A stretch of 40,263 nt of DNA, from NCBI GenBank assembly GCA_031254035.1, contig JAIRVF010000096.1, positions 1 through 40,263 on the forward strand, read 5' to 3'. The DNA comes from Paenibacillus sp. (GTDB taxonomy: Bacteria > Bacillota > Bacilli > Paenibacillales > Paenibacillaceae). This document shows, piece after piece, positions 23,042-31,096 of the stretch. Under the pieces are notes generated by a model. The model was not told the DNA's origin. It saw only the letters and a list, made by a program, of their open reading frames with translations, and ran no database searches. Within the stretch, counting starts at the first letter, position 1. Each line of letters opens with the position of its first letter. The position numbers and the translations under genes are program-made.

Positions 23042-23995
23042 CTACCGGTTTGCTTCCGATGCCGCTTCACTGTCGGCTTTTCGCGCAAACCATGTGGCGA
23101 GCAGCGAACCCGAAATGTTGTGCCAGACGCTGAAGATCGCGCTTGGCACCGCTGCGATCGGATTGAAATGCGCCGACGCCAGCGCCGCCCCTAGTCCAGA
23201 ATTTTGCATGCCAGTTTCGAACAGGATCGCTTTGCGTTTGCTCGGATTCATCCGGAACAGCTTGGCAAACAAGTACCCCAGGACAAAACCAAGCAAGTTG
23301 TGCAAAATAACAACTGCAAATATCAGCAGACCGCTTTCGATAATTTTGGATTTGCTGCCGCCTACCACAATGGCCACAATAATCACAATTGCCAGCGTGG
23401 AAACAAGCGGTAGAACTTGAACGCTCGCTTCGGCTTGCTTTTTAAACAAGGTTTTGACGATCACGCCGAGAATAATCGGTAAAATGACGACCATCAAAAT
23501 ATCCCTGATCAACGCCCCGCCGTCAATGGGCATCCAACGTCCAGCCAACAGACCGATCAAGGCTGGAGTAGCCAGTGGCGCGATCAACGTAGAAACGGAA
23601 GCGATCGAAACGCCTAACGCGACATCACCTTTGGACAGCAGTGTCATGACGTTGGATGCGGTGCCGCTCGGGCAGCATCCAACAAGAATGACGCCAACGG
23701 CGATATCCGGAGGCAGATTCAGTACACGTGCTAGCAAATAAGCAAGCAGCGGCATAATGATATAATGGCCCACTACGCCAATCAGCACCTCTGCAGGCCT
23801 GCGAAAAACTTCGCGAAAATCAGCAGAAGACAGTGTTAGTCCCATCCCGAACATTGCAATCCCCAGGAGAAGGGAAATGTACCCTTTTAAATAGACAAAG
23901 ATCCCGGGTAAAAAAAAGCCCAGACAAGCGAATAAAATAACCCACAGTGAAAACGTCCTGCCTACAAACCGGCTTACTTTAGCAATTGCGTTCAT
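23042..23995 (-). CDS. Bile acid:sodium symporter (BASS) family transporter
   Basis: A 317-residue membrane protein with nine to ten helices. The family motif VGCCPSGTASNVMTLLSKGD in the crossing-helix region and ETGMQNSGLGAALASAHF near the end mark the BASS/SBF family (YocS/PanS-like), which takes up organic anions with sodium. I start at ATG 23995 since GAGG lies about nine bases upstream; the longer frame begins with TTG at 24016. It stands alone on the minus strand. Substrates in this family range from bile acids to pantoate and 2-oxoacids and cannot be chosen here. Confidence 0.88.
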   Translation of the reverse strand: MNAIAKVSRFVGRTFSLWVILFACLGFFLPGIFVYLKGYISLLLGIAMFGMGLTLSSADFREVFRRPAEVLIGVVGHYIIMPLLAYLLARVLNLPPDIAVGVILVGCCPSGTASNVMTLLSKGDVALGVSIASVSTLIAPLATPALIGLLAGRWMPIDGGALIRDILMVVILPIILGVIVKTLFKKQAEASVQVLPLVSTLAIVIIVAIVVGGSKSKIIESGLLIFAVVILHNLLGFVLGYLFAKLFRMNPSKRKAILFETGMQNSGLGAALASAHFNPIAAVPSAIFSVWHNISGSLLATWFARKADSEAASEANR

Positions 23996-24085
23996 TACTA
24001 AAAACCTCACTTCCAATGTCGTAACCGAACGTAATTAGTGGGAATAATTCTACGCTCGTCTGCCGATTTTATCAATGATAAAATA

Positions 24086-24223
24086 TTACTCCGCCGGCTC
24101 ACCAGCAGCTTCCCATTTAGAAACTTCCTCACAAACGATCGGTGCCACTTCAGTTCCGAGCAGTTCAATGGCAGGCACGAACCCATGTCCGGCCGAAAAT
24201 CGATGCAAAGTAATTGAATCCAT
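24086..24223 (-). pseudogene. Possible C-terminal remnant of a luciferase-like flavin monooxygenase
   Basis: The frame ends in SAGHGFVPAIELLGTEVAPI followed by VCEEVSKWEAA. This resembles the last helix of LLM-class flavin-dependent oxidoreductases (typically S-I-E-L-L/F-G-x-E-V-x-P). Only about 45 residues remain, with no ribosome site and no catalytic part, so it is a remnant if real. Confidence 0.4.
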
Positions 24224-24283
24224 TGATCTAGTGACAAACAAGTGATAGAATTTCAGTATAAAGAACCAATTTTTCGGCATAGA

Positions 24284-24324
24284 CTAAAAAAAGAGCCTTC
24301 ACCGCTGTGAACGGTGAAGACTCT
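24284..24324 (-). terminator. Terminator at the end of the candidate small RNA
   Basis: 13-bp stem read on the minus strand (AGAGTCTTCACCG / CGGTGAAGGCTCT, one G-U pair), 7-base loop, then seven T. No coding gene on this strand ends just before it, which points to a non-coding transcript. Confidence 0.75.
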
Positions 24325-24419
24325 AAGGACAAAAGGCTGTGGAACCCCACAGCGTGCAAAGTTAATGAACTAAGCAAAACCCCCCGTTAGGCGGCCAACC
24401 TTATGCGGTGCCGAGGCTG
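24284..24419 (-). ncRNA. Candidate stand-alone structured small RNA
   Basis: The interval lies between two strong terminators (24284-24324 and 24453-24493) and contains no reading frame of note. It holds a hairpin GCTGTGG-AACC-CCACAGC (24336-24353) and a GC-rich block around 24381-24415 (CCCCCCGTTAGGCGG and GCGGTGCCGAGGCTGTT). A weak minus-strand promoter would give about 135 nucleotides. The pattern AACTAA..CCGCC-like..GCGG..GGCTGTT also occurs, loosely, in the candidate antitoxin RNA near 9.9 kb, so a relative of that family without its toxin is possible. Confidence 0.45.
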
Positions 24420-24425
24420 TTATAG

Positions 24426-24454
24426 ATATAATGATAGTATCAAATAGCTGCTAA
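24426..24454 (-). promoter_or_regulatory. Weak promoter for the candidate small RNA
   Basis: Minus strand TTAGCA (24454-24449), 17-base spacer, TTATAT (24431-24426). Both boxes are imperfect. Confidence 0.35.
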
Positions 24455-24493
24455 AAAGAGCCAGGACGAGTATAATCGCCCCTGGCTCTTTTT
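24453..24493. terminator. Bidirectional terminator beside the extradiol dioxygenase gene
   Basis: 13-bp stem AAAAAGAGCCAGG / CCTGGCTCTTTTT with a 15-base loop, giving T runs on both strands. It ends the dioxygenase/DoxX transcript on the minus strand. Confidence 0.8.
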
Positions 24494-24537
24494 TTAATGC
24501 AAACAACTTCACCCATATCTTTAGGTTTTTCTTTTTA

Positions 24538-25308
24538 TCAATCAAACTGCCAGCAACTTAGGCTTAAATTGCCGTACTGGTAGCTGCGGTGAAGCAGCTT
24601 GGCCTGCCGATTCGCATCTCCCGCCCCCATCGCAATCAACAGAGGAATAAAATGCTCGTTGGTTGGTACCGCCATTGCGGCATGCGGTGCAAGCTCCTGA
24701 TAGTTAAAGAGCGAAGCCGTATCCCAAGTCTCCAGCTTGTCTTGCAGCCAGTTATCGAACGCTCCGGCCCATTCATCACCCCCTTGCGCACGCCAATTCA
24801 CGCTTCGCAGGTTATGAACAGTTCCCCCGCTGCCAATAATAAGCACATCCTGCTCTCTCAGCTCCGATAGGGCCTTTCCGATTTCATACTGCTGCTCATT
24901 GGTGAGGTATCGGTTAACCGAGAGGGCAACGACCGGAATATCAGCATTTGGATAAAGCAGTTTCAGCACCGCCCAGGCACCGTGATCCAGCCCCCTCTTT
25001 TCATCGAGCTTGCTTGGAATGCCCTGCTTCGTAAACAACGACTGGATCCGTTCGCTTAAAGACCGCTCCCCCGGGGCCGGGTACGTCATCCGATACAGCT
25101 CATCCTGAAACCCGCCAAAGTCATAAATCGTGCTGTACTCATCCACCGCGCTCACCGTCTGAACGGATTCTTCCCAATGGGCGGAAAACAGTACTATCGC
25201 TTTGGGCTTCGGGATGCTGCCTGCAAATTTTTTTAATACATCAGTATATGCATGATTTTCAAGCACAAGCGACGGTGCACCGTGCGCAAAGAAATAAGAT
25301 GGCATCAT
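24538..25308 (-). CDS. Extradiol ring-cleavage dioxygenase, DODA/LigB class III type
   Basis: A 256-residue cytosolic enzyme of the 4,5-DOPA-dioxygenase/YgiD family. Metal-ligand histidines are visible: His9 (FFAHGAPS), His44 (LFSAHWEES) and His219 (TNEHFIP). His109 in LDHGAW and His165 (GTVHN) are also conserved. The family opens catechol-type rings or acts on related aromatics. The gene starts 13 bases after the DoxX gene and both run from one promoter, recalling the DoxX-type/dioxygenase pairs (such as catD-catE) that protect Bacillus from quinones and catechols. The natural substrate is not known. Confidence 0.87.
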   Translation of the reverse strand: MMPSYFFAHGAPSLVLENHAYTDVLKKFAGSIPKPKAIVLFSAHWEESVQTVSAVDEYSTIYDFGGFQDELYRMTYPAPGERSLSERIQSLFTKQGIPSKLDEKRGLDHGAWAVLKLLYPNADIPVVALSVNRYLTNEQQYEIGKALSELREQDVLIIGSGGTVHNLRSVNWRAQGGDEWAGAFDNWLQDKLETWDTASLFNYQELAPHAAMAVPTNEHFIPLLIAMGAGDANRQAKLLHRSYQYGNLSLSCWQFD

Positions 25309-25321
25309 ATGAACTCACTCC

Positions 25322-25789
25322 TTATGGGTAAAAATATTTGTATGAAGAATTGTTTCTTGCTTGTTGAACTGTTCGTTGTTTCTTAAAAATAATTCGGTCT
25401 ATAGAAAGAGACGCCGGTCCCGCAGCAAGCAAGTATACCGAAAGCAGCATCAGGCTCAACTCGAGCTCGTAACCAGGCATCTGATCATTCCCTAGCAGTC
25501 CGGCGGACAGCTTTACAGTTACGATGGCGCCAACCATCATAATCGCAAACAAAGCCGCTGCCACGCGGGTAAATAATCCGATGATCAACATTACGCCGCC
25601 AACCACTTCAATGATCGCTGCCACATAAGCCATAAACCCAGGAATGTCCATAGAGCTGAACCAAGCTTCCACGTTGCCGAGCCCCATTTGAAATTTGTTG
25701 ATACCATGCACAAGAAATATTACACCTAGCACTACGCGCAATAGGGTCGGCACCCATGTATTTTTAATTATAAGATCCTCTCCATTCAA
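25322..25789 (-). CDS. DoxX-family membrane protein
   Basis: About 155 residues with four helices: LLRVVLGVIFLVHGINKF, AYVAAIIEVVGGVMLIIGL, the AALFAIMMVGAIVTV segment and LMLLSVYLLAAG. This is the DoxX/CatD pattern of small membrane proteins linked to quinone or thiol stress. The start is unclear. The only standard codon at the front of the frame is TTG 25789 without a ribosome site, while a good GGAGAGG lies inside the frame and points at ATA/ATT codons eight bases on. It is co-transcribed with the extradiol dioxygenase and divergent from the XRE-cupin regulator. Confidence 0.85.
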   Translation of the reverse strand: MNGEDLIIKNTWVPTLLRVVLGVIFLVHGINKFQMGLGNVEAWFSSMDIPGFMAYVAAIIEVVGGVMLIIGLFTRVAAALFAIMMVGAIVTVKLSAGLLGNDQMPGYELELSLMLLSVYLLAAGPASLSIDRIIFKKQRTVQQARNNSSYKYFYP

Positions 25790-25804
25790 AAAATATTAGT
25801 AATA

Positions 25805-25820
25805 ATAAAATATATTTTAT
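25805..25820. promoter_or_regulatory. Perfect 16-bp palindrome, candidate operator
   Basis: ATAAAATATATTTTAT reads the same on both strands. It begins about eight bases downstream of the -10 box of the doxX-type promoter, covering the initial transcribed region, which suits repression. The divergent XRE-cupin regulator is the obvious candidate binder, but an AT-only palindrome can arise by chance. Confidence 0.45.
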
Positions 25821-25827
25821 ATGGGTA

Positions 25828-25856
25828 ATTTAACTCATGTGATGCTAGTATGTCAA
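25828..25856 (-). promoter_or_regulatory. Promoter of the doxX-dioxygenase operon
   Basis: Minus strand consensus TTGACA (25856-25851), 17-base spacer, TTAAAT (25833-25828). Confidence 0.6.
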
Positions 25857-25921
25857 CAAGATTTTCGTTAATATAAATATAAATTCCATATTACAAATAT
25901 TCCGAAGGACGCGTGAAGCTC

Positions 25922-26476
25922 ATGGACATCGGCTCCAACATCCGGGCGATCCGGAAACGAAAAAATATTACGATTGCGCAAATCTGCGAAGAAACAGGCC
26001 TATCCCAAGGTTTTTTAAGCCAAGTAGAAACCAATAAAACCTCGCCTTCAATTGCCACACTGGAGAACATTGCGCAGGCACTGAAAGTGCCCCTCGCCTA
26101 TTTGCTGCTAAAAAAAGAAGACCGGATGCATATCGTCCGGAAAGACGAACGGAAAGTAACTATTTTCAGTGGGTCGGAGAATCTCAAAGTGGCGCATCTT
26201 AGCTCGACGAAAAACGTAAAAACGATGATCATTGAGATGCCTCCAGGCGCGTCCACCGGCGAAACGCCGCATGCTCATGAAGGAGAAGAAGTGCATGTGG
26301 TGATGAAAGGGAAGATTTTTGCGCAGCAGGGGGAGGAATCGGCTGAATTTACCGAAGGGGATTCTTTTTCGTGGAATGCCTGTACGCCCCATTCGGTAAA
26401 AAATATCGGTGACGAAACGGCCATCGTCCTGATCTCGGTTTATACAGAGGCTGATCAATCCGGGATTTTCTTGTAG
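25922..26476 (+). CDS. XRE-family regulator with C-terminal cupin domain
   Basis: About 184 residues: an XRE HTH (DIGSNIRAIRKRKNITIAQI, then SQGFLSQVETNKTSPSIATL; residues ~5-60) followed by a small cupin (~105-175) with MPPGASTGETPHAHEGEEVH and NACTPHSVKN, the ligand-binding barrel of PuuR/SutR-like repressors. I choose ATG 25922; GTG 25913 is in frame but sits only three bases from the AAGGA site. It is divergent from the doxX-dioxygenase operon and probably controls it. The inducer is unknown. Confidence 0.87.
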   Translation: MDIGSNIRAIRKRKNITIAQICEETGLSQGFLSQVETNKTSPSIATLENIAQALKVPLAYLLLKKEDRMHIVRKDERKVTIFSGSENLKVAHLSSTKNVKTMIIEMPPGASTGETPHAHEGEEVHVVMKGKIFAQQGEESAEFTEGDSFSWNACTPHSVKNIGDETAIVLISVYTEADQSGIFL

Positions 26477-26606
26477 GAAAATCCATTCTTTCAATGATTA
26501 AAAAGCTCTCCCCGTCGTGGTGAAGAACTTTTTTGGTATGGCATCCTACGGCAAATGGCTCAGCCCTTTCTCCAAATTAAAATAACCCGGGAAACCGTCT
26601 ACACAC

Positions 26607-26649
26607 AAAAAGGATGCTTCAAAGTCCAACGACTTTAGAGCATCCTTTT
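26607..26649. terminator. Bidirectional terminator between the regulator and the sugar porter
   Basis: 11-bp stem AAAAGGATGCT / AGCATCCTTTT with further pairing inside (AAAGTC/GACTTT). A and T runs serve both convergent genes. Confidence 0.8.
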
Positions 26650-26661
26650 ATTGATAAGCGC

Positions 26662-28044
26662 CTAAGCTTTCGAAGCCCACATGGATTCGATCTCCTCCAG
26701 CGACTTCCCTTTCGTCTCTGGAATCACGCGCCATGTGAAAACAAATGTGATGAGCGACATAATGCCGAAGCTCCAGAAGGTCATTGCCGGACCTGCGGAA
26801 GCAAGCATTGGAGGAAAAGCCTGTGAAACAAGATAATCCGCTGCCCACAAGGCCATGGAAGCAATCGCTGTCGCTTTGCCACGGATCCGGTTCGGGAAGA
26901 TTTCGGACATCACAACCCATACCACCGGTCCAAGCGAAACGGCAAAAGCAGCCACATACATCAAAATAAATATCAGCACCAACGGGCCTGAGGTATGCCC
27001 TGTTTGGAAAGCAATGCCGATCACAGCCAAACTTATTGTCATTGCCAAGGACCCGACAAGCAATAAGACTTTGCGGCCCACTTTATCGATGAGCCAAATC
27101 GCCAGAATCGTGAACAAGAAATTAATCAAGCCAACATAAATGGTTTGAACCAAGGCTGCATTGGTTCCTGCGCCCGTCTGCTTGAATATTTCCGGCGCAT
27201 AATACATCACGGCATTGATTCCCGTAACCTGCTGGAGGATGGCTAGTCCTACGCCAACGATCAAAGCCCATCTCAAAGCAGGACTGAACAACTGACGGAT
27301 CGAGCCGTTTTCTTCTTTAAACGATTCCTTGATATCTAGTACTTCCTGTCTAGCCAGCGTGTCCCCGTGAATCCGCAGTAGGATTGGCAGAGATTCCGCC
27401 GCTCTCCCCTGTTTGATCAGCCATCTTGGGCTTTCCGGAACTAGAAACAGCAAAGCCAGAAACAAAACGCCCGGAATTACTCCGAATCCAAACATATAGC
27501 GCCAAGCGGTAGAAACACCCCACGCGTGATCGCCGAGACCGGCAATCCACATGTTGATAAAGTAAACAAGGAAGATACCCGTAACGGTTGCCAGCTGATT
27601 CAGCGCCACCAACCGGCCACGATATTTGGCTGGGGCAATTTCCGCATTATAGAGCGGACAGATCGTTGAGGTGATCCCGATCCCAAGACCGCCAATCATG
27701 CGGGCTACAATAAATCCGCTAAATGCACTCGGTATAGCCGAACCCAACGAACCGATGATAAATAAAATGGCGGCCGCAATCAGCACTTTCTTCCTGCCGA
27801 ACTTCTCGCTTAATACGCCGGAACTTAATGCACCAACGATACACCCAATAATCAAACTGGAAACAGCCCAGCCGACTTGAAACTCGTTTAAGTCGAAGCG
27901 TTCCTGCATGAATCCGATTGCACCCGACACAACGGCTGTATCAAATCCAAACAACAAACCACCTAATGCAGCTACGATCGATACCAAAGTGACGAACTTC
28001 ATACTGACCTGTTGTTCGACTTGTTCTTCTATATTTGAGCTCAT
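26662..28044 (-). CDS. MFS sugar porter (XylE/AraE/GalP type)
   Basis: A 460-residue transporter with twelve helices. Sugar-porter signatures are present in order: GGLLFGFDTAVVSGA in helix 1, EKFGRKKVL after helix 2, ARMIGGLGIGI, PESPRWLIKQGR after helix 6, LQQVTGINAVMYY in helix 7, DKVGRKVLL and PETKGKSLEE at the C-terminus. It imports a monosaccharide with protons. GAAGGGG lies before the ATG. The three-gene sugar-sensing cassette lies directly upstream on the same strand, separated by a terminator, so this gene may be its regulatory target. Xylose, arabinose, galactose and glucose are all possible substrates. Confidence 0.92.
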   Translation of the reverse strand: MSSNIEEQVEQQVSMKFVTLVSIVAALGGLLFGFDTAVVSGAIGFMQERFDLNEFQVGWAVSSLIIGCIVGALSSGVLSEKFGRKKVLIAAAILFIIGSLGSAIPSAFSGFIVARMIGGLGIGITSTICPLYNAEIAPAKYRGRLVALNQLATVTGIFLVYFINMWIAGLGDHAWGVSTAWRYMFGFGVIPGVLFLALLFLVPESPRWLIKQGRAAESLPILLRIHGDTLARQEVLDIKESFKEENGSIRQLFSPALRWALIVGVGLAILQQVTGINAVMYYAPEIFKQTGAGTNAALVQTIYVGLINFLFTILAIWLIDKVGRKVLLLVGSLAMTISLAVIGIAFQTGHTSGPLVLIFILMYVAAFAVSLGPVVWVVMSEIFPNRIRGKATAIASMALWAADYLVSQAFPPMLASAGPAMTFWSFGIMSLITFVFTWRVIPETKGKSLEEIESMWASKA

Positions 28045-28164
28045 GATCTGATGCCCCTTCTAAGCTGTATTTTGATTCCCATACGAGCTCCGATGTAAAG
28101 GAAACACCGGAATTACAACATTATTGTAACATGAGGGGGCATCGGATTAACGGGCTATTCCCTT

Positions 28165-28195
28165 CACTAATTTGCGTAATACCAGCATTAAATTG
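28165..28195 (-). promoter_or_regulatory. Direct repeats upstream of the sugar porter, candidate AraC/YesN site
   Basis: Read on the minus strand, CAATTTAATG (28195-28186) and CAAATTAGTG (28174-28165) match at 8 of 10 positions and start exactly 21 bases apart, two helical turns, as expected for an AraC-type dimer. Further down, TTACAA-N5-TTGTAA forms a dyad over a possible -10 TACAAT with only a weak -35. This suits an activated promoter. Confidence 0.4.
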
Positions 28196-28258
28196 TTTCG
28201 GGATAATCCGGCTTTGGTATGAGTCCATGTACTAGCACATTTTCTCCTTAGCATCACA

Positions 28259-28280
28259 AAAAAGTCCTGCCGAGGCAGGC
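28259..28280 (-). terminator. Terminator after the YesN-type regulator gene
   Basis: 6-bp stem CCTGCC / GGCAGG with a very short loop, followed on the minus strand by a six-T run (ACTTTTTT). Confidence 0.7.
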
Positions 28281-28296
28281 ATAGGCATTCGATCTA

Positions 28297-29646
28297 TTAA
28301 TGCTGCATGCGGTACTCTGAAGGCGTCTCTCCCGTGACCTTCTTAAAAACGCGGCTGAAATAATTGGGATCCTTATAACCAACCGAATAGCAGACCTCTT
28401 TCAGGCTTAATTCACCGCCCTTCATCAATTCTTTTGCCTTATCGATGCGAAGCCGGGTCACGTAGTCAATGAAGGTCTCTCCCGTCTGCTGCTTGAACAC
28501 CTTGCTGAAATAATAAGAATTCAGATGGACATGATCTGCCACATCCTCCAAGGATAACTCTTCCGCGAATCTCTCGCAGATGTAGGCCATGGCCCGGTCC
28601 AGCATATTCGAAGTACTTTGCTCACGTTCCTCGCGGATTTGGCGGATCGCGAGCTCCACATAAGAAGACTCCCCAGCAGGGTCGCCATCAAGCGGCGGCT
28701 GATCCGCTGCCATCCCTGCTTCATGTCTGTCCGTCATATTCAAATCCTCGAAGCGGCAGATGCTACCCCACTTGTTGTCGTATTTGGAGGCAAACACAGC
28801 CTCATAATAAGATCTTCTAATCCCTGTCACATCCATTAATACAGAGCCGATTCCTACAGAAATAGCAATATCGCATTGCCTTTGAAGGGCTTCCGCCAGC
28901 TTCGAACTGAGTTGAACAGCACCCTCTTTGATCGGTTCATCAGCAGCTTGCTTTTTTCCGAGAAGAAATATAGCCATATGGCTGTGAACCATCGAACTGA
29001 CCACGGAATCGCACTGGTCCTTCACCATGCTATGCGTCAAATTTTTGACCGTATCGTACACCCTTTTCTTCTCATCCCCCAGCTCTGGAAAAGCAACAAC
29101 CAGCGCACATCCCTTCTGGGCAGAAAGCTGCAAGATATCGGCGAGATGCCCCACTTCTGTCTCATTCACCTGATCTGACATCAGATGGAGCGCTATTTCC
29201 GTTTCGGCCAGCGGAAGCAATTGAAAGAACTTGTCCCGGATCGCAAGCTGTTCGTTGCGCATTCTCCGGTCTTCCTTGATTTCATTCACTAGCCGTTCCA
29301 GCACCGCAGCGATCTGATCCCTTTTGGCCGGTTTGACCAAATACTCCTGAACGCCAAGGGATATCGCCTGTTTGGCATATTCAAAATATTCGTACGCGGT
29401 GATCAATATCATTTTGACGTTAGGGTTCTGGGCTTTAATCTCCTTCAGCGCCTCAAGCCCTTGAATCCCCGGCATTCTCACGTCCATCATTACGATATGA
29501 GGATGGAACTCCGCCGCCTTCTGGATGGCCATACGGCCATTCTCTGCATGAAAAATCTCAAAGGTATCCGGCATCATCCGGTTAACGATCCATTCGATGC
29601 CTTCCCTCTCGAGCGCTTCGTCATCCGCGATCAATAGGCGATACAT
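28297..29646 (-). CDS. YesN-type response regulator with AraC DNA-binding domain
   Basis: About 449 residues: receiver domain 1-120 with the phosphoacceptor Asp55 in HIVMMDVRMPGIQG and conserved Lys in YLVKPAKRDQ; a long middle region (~150-320) seen in large YesN proteins; and an AraC HTH pair at the C-terminus (LSLEDVADHVHLNSYYFSKV, then VCYSVGYKDPNYFSRVFKK). ATG 29646 was chosen because AAAGGGGG lies six bases upstream; it overlaps the kinase gene by 26 bases. It is phosphorylated by the adjacent kinase and probably activates sugar-use genes such as the neighbouring porter. Confidence 0.92.
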   Translation of the reverse strand: MYRLLIADDEALEREGIEWIVNRMMPDTFEIFHAENGRMAIQKAAEFHPHIVMMDVRMPGIQGLEALKEIKAQNPNVKMILITAYEYFEYAKQAISLGVQEYLVKPAKRDQIAAVLERLVNEIKEDRRMRNEQLAIRDKFFQLLPLAETEIALHLMSDQVNETEVGHLADILQLSAQKGCALVVAFPELGDEKKRVYDTVKNLTHSMVKDQCDSVVSSMVHSHMAIFLLGKKQAADEPIKEGAVQLSSKLAEALQRQCDIAISVGIGSVLMDVTGIRRSYYEAVFASKYDNKWGSICRFEDLNMTDRHEAGMAADQPPLDGDPAGESSYVELAIRQIREEREQSTSNMLDRAMAYICERFAEELSLEDVADHVHLNSYYFSKVFKQQTGETFIDYVTRLRIDKAKELMKGGELSLKEVCYSVGYKDPNYFSRVFKKVTGETPSEYRMQH

Positions 29647-31096
29647 ATCCATCCCCCTTTCCTGCACCAGGAATCCGTATCAGAACCGTTGTCCCTTTGC
29701 CCGGTTCGCTTAGAATGTCGACCATATCCTTTTTGTCATAAAATAACTCCAGTCTCCTGAACACATTACGTGTTCCCAGTCCGGTAGAGTGTCCTTGGCC
29801 GCCGTATCCGCTGTCCTTCCGAGCTGGATCCTCACGATCATAATGAAGCAGCGATTCCCGGGCCTGCTCGCTCATTCCAACGCCATTATCCGATATCGAA
29901 ATCCATGTTTCATCCTTTTTGCATTGAATGGCAAGCTTGATGATAGCCCCTTCCTCCATGCCTTCTATCGCGTGCACAAACACATTTTCAAGCAAAGGTT
30001 GAAGTGTCAGCACAGGCACCAGCACGCTTAGCCCGTCCTCCTCAATCTCCGTGACGAACCGAATCCGTTCCCGGAAACGGGCCTGCTGGATCACAAAATA
30101 TTCTTTGGCATGCTCGACTTCATCTCGGAGCGGAACCGGACGGTCCAGTTTCCGAAGATTATACCGGAGCAGATTCGACATAGAAACGGTAAGATCGCTC
30201 GTCTGCTCCGCGCCTTCAATTAATGCCAGCTTGGACAATACGTTTAAGGAATTGAACAGGAAATGCGGATTGATTTGATTTTGCAGCACTTCAAGCTCCA
30301 ACTCCTTCACAAGCCGGTCCTTTTCTAGACCTTCCTTCTCTTTGCGAATGAGCAGTTTCAAATTCTCCTGCATTTGGCCAAAAGCCTCAGAAAGGATCCG
30401 GAACTCGCTATGGGAACTCATTTGGGGCGGAACAACCTGCAGGTTGCCATCCGAAATTTGTTCAGCCGTCCGGACCAGTTCCTTAATGGGTCTGGTAATC
30501 CGCAACGATATCCAATAAGCGAGCACCACACTTAGCACCGTATTCAATATAAAAACGGCCACGCCCCAGTGATTCATAACTTCCGTCTGAACGAGAATCT
30601 TGCGATATAGCGGCTGATAATAGCTGAGCTCCTGATCGATCAGTTGATAAGCTTCTTCCTGAATGAAGGCGGCTGTTTTTTCAGCCTCCGCATAGAAAGC
30701 GGCATAAGCCAAAGGCGTTTGGCTGTTTAATGCGTCAATGATGCTCTTTTCTTGCAAAACGAACGTCTCCAGCATATGTCGGTAGCTCCGAACGGCCAAT
30801 TCCGTTGATGAAATCGCCTTTTGTCCGGACAAGCTTGACTGCAGCTTCCTCAATTCATCGCTCTGGCTCTGAAACGTCTTCAGACTGCTGTCGCTGCGGT
30901 CCATGATATAAACATTAATCGCCCGAAGATTTTCGCGCGTTTTCTCTTCAATCTGTTTGTATAATAATACCCGTTCCAGCATCATATTATAGCTCGTCTG
31001 TACTGTCCGTCCGCTTTGGAAGATAAAAAAGGAGACTCCATTATTTAAAATCAACAGCAGGGGGATGACAATGAACAACATTTTGCGCATATTCAT
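29621..31096 (-). CDS. YesM-type sensor histidine kinase
   Basis: A 491-residue membrane kinase: helix 1 (~6-28), an extracellular helical domain (~29-175), helix 2 (~178-197), HAMP (~198-250), the His_kinase domain with NQINPHFLFNSLN (phospho-His278), and an HATPase domain with LLENVFVHAIEG, SDNGVGMS and GLGTRNVFRRL. The extracellular part is helical and small, which suits sensing through a partner protein. Its ATG overlaps the stop of the sugar-binding-protein gene by four bases, and it overlaps the response-regulator gene at the other end. The three should be made in fixed proportion. Confidence 0.92.
   Translation of the reverse strand: MNMRKMLFIVIPLLLILNNGVSFFIFQSGRTVQTSYNMMLERVLLYKQIEEKTRENLRAINVYIMDRSDSSLKTFQSQSDELRKLQSSLSGQKAISSTELAVRSYRHMLETFVLQEKSIIDALNSQTPLAYAAFYAEAEKTAAFIQEEAYQLIDQELSYYQPLYRKILVQTEVMNHWGVAVFILNTVLSVVLAYWISLRITRPIKELVRTAEQISDGNLQVVPPQMSSHSEFRILSEAFGQMQENLKLLIRKEKEGLEKDRLVKELELEVLQNQINPHFLFNSLNVLSKLALIEGAEQTSDLTVSMSNLLRYNLRKLDRPVPLRDEVEHAKEYFVIQQARFRERIRFVTEIEEDGLSVLVPVLTLQPLLENVFVHAIEGMEEGAIIKLAIQCKKDETWISISDNGVGMSEQARESLLHYDREDPARKDSGYGGQGHSTGLGTRNVFRRLELFYDKKDMVDILSEPGKGTTVLIRIPGAGKGDGYVSPIDRG

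Noticed and set aside
24180..24290. Toxin gene convergent with the candidate small RNA at 24.3 kb
   Set aside because: I looked for a short hydrophobic Lys-tailed frame on the plus strand as at 9.8 kb and found none.
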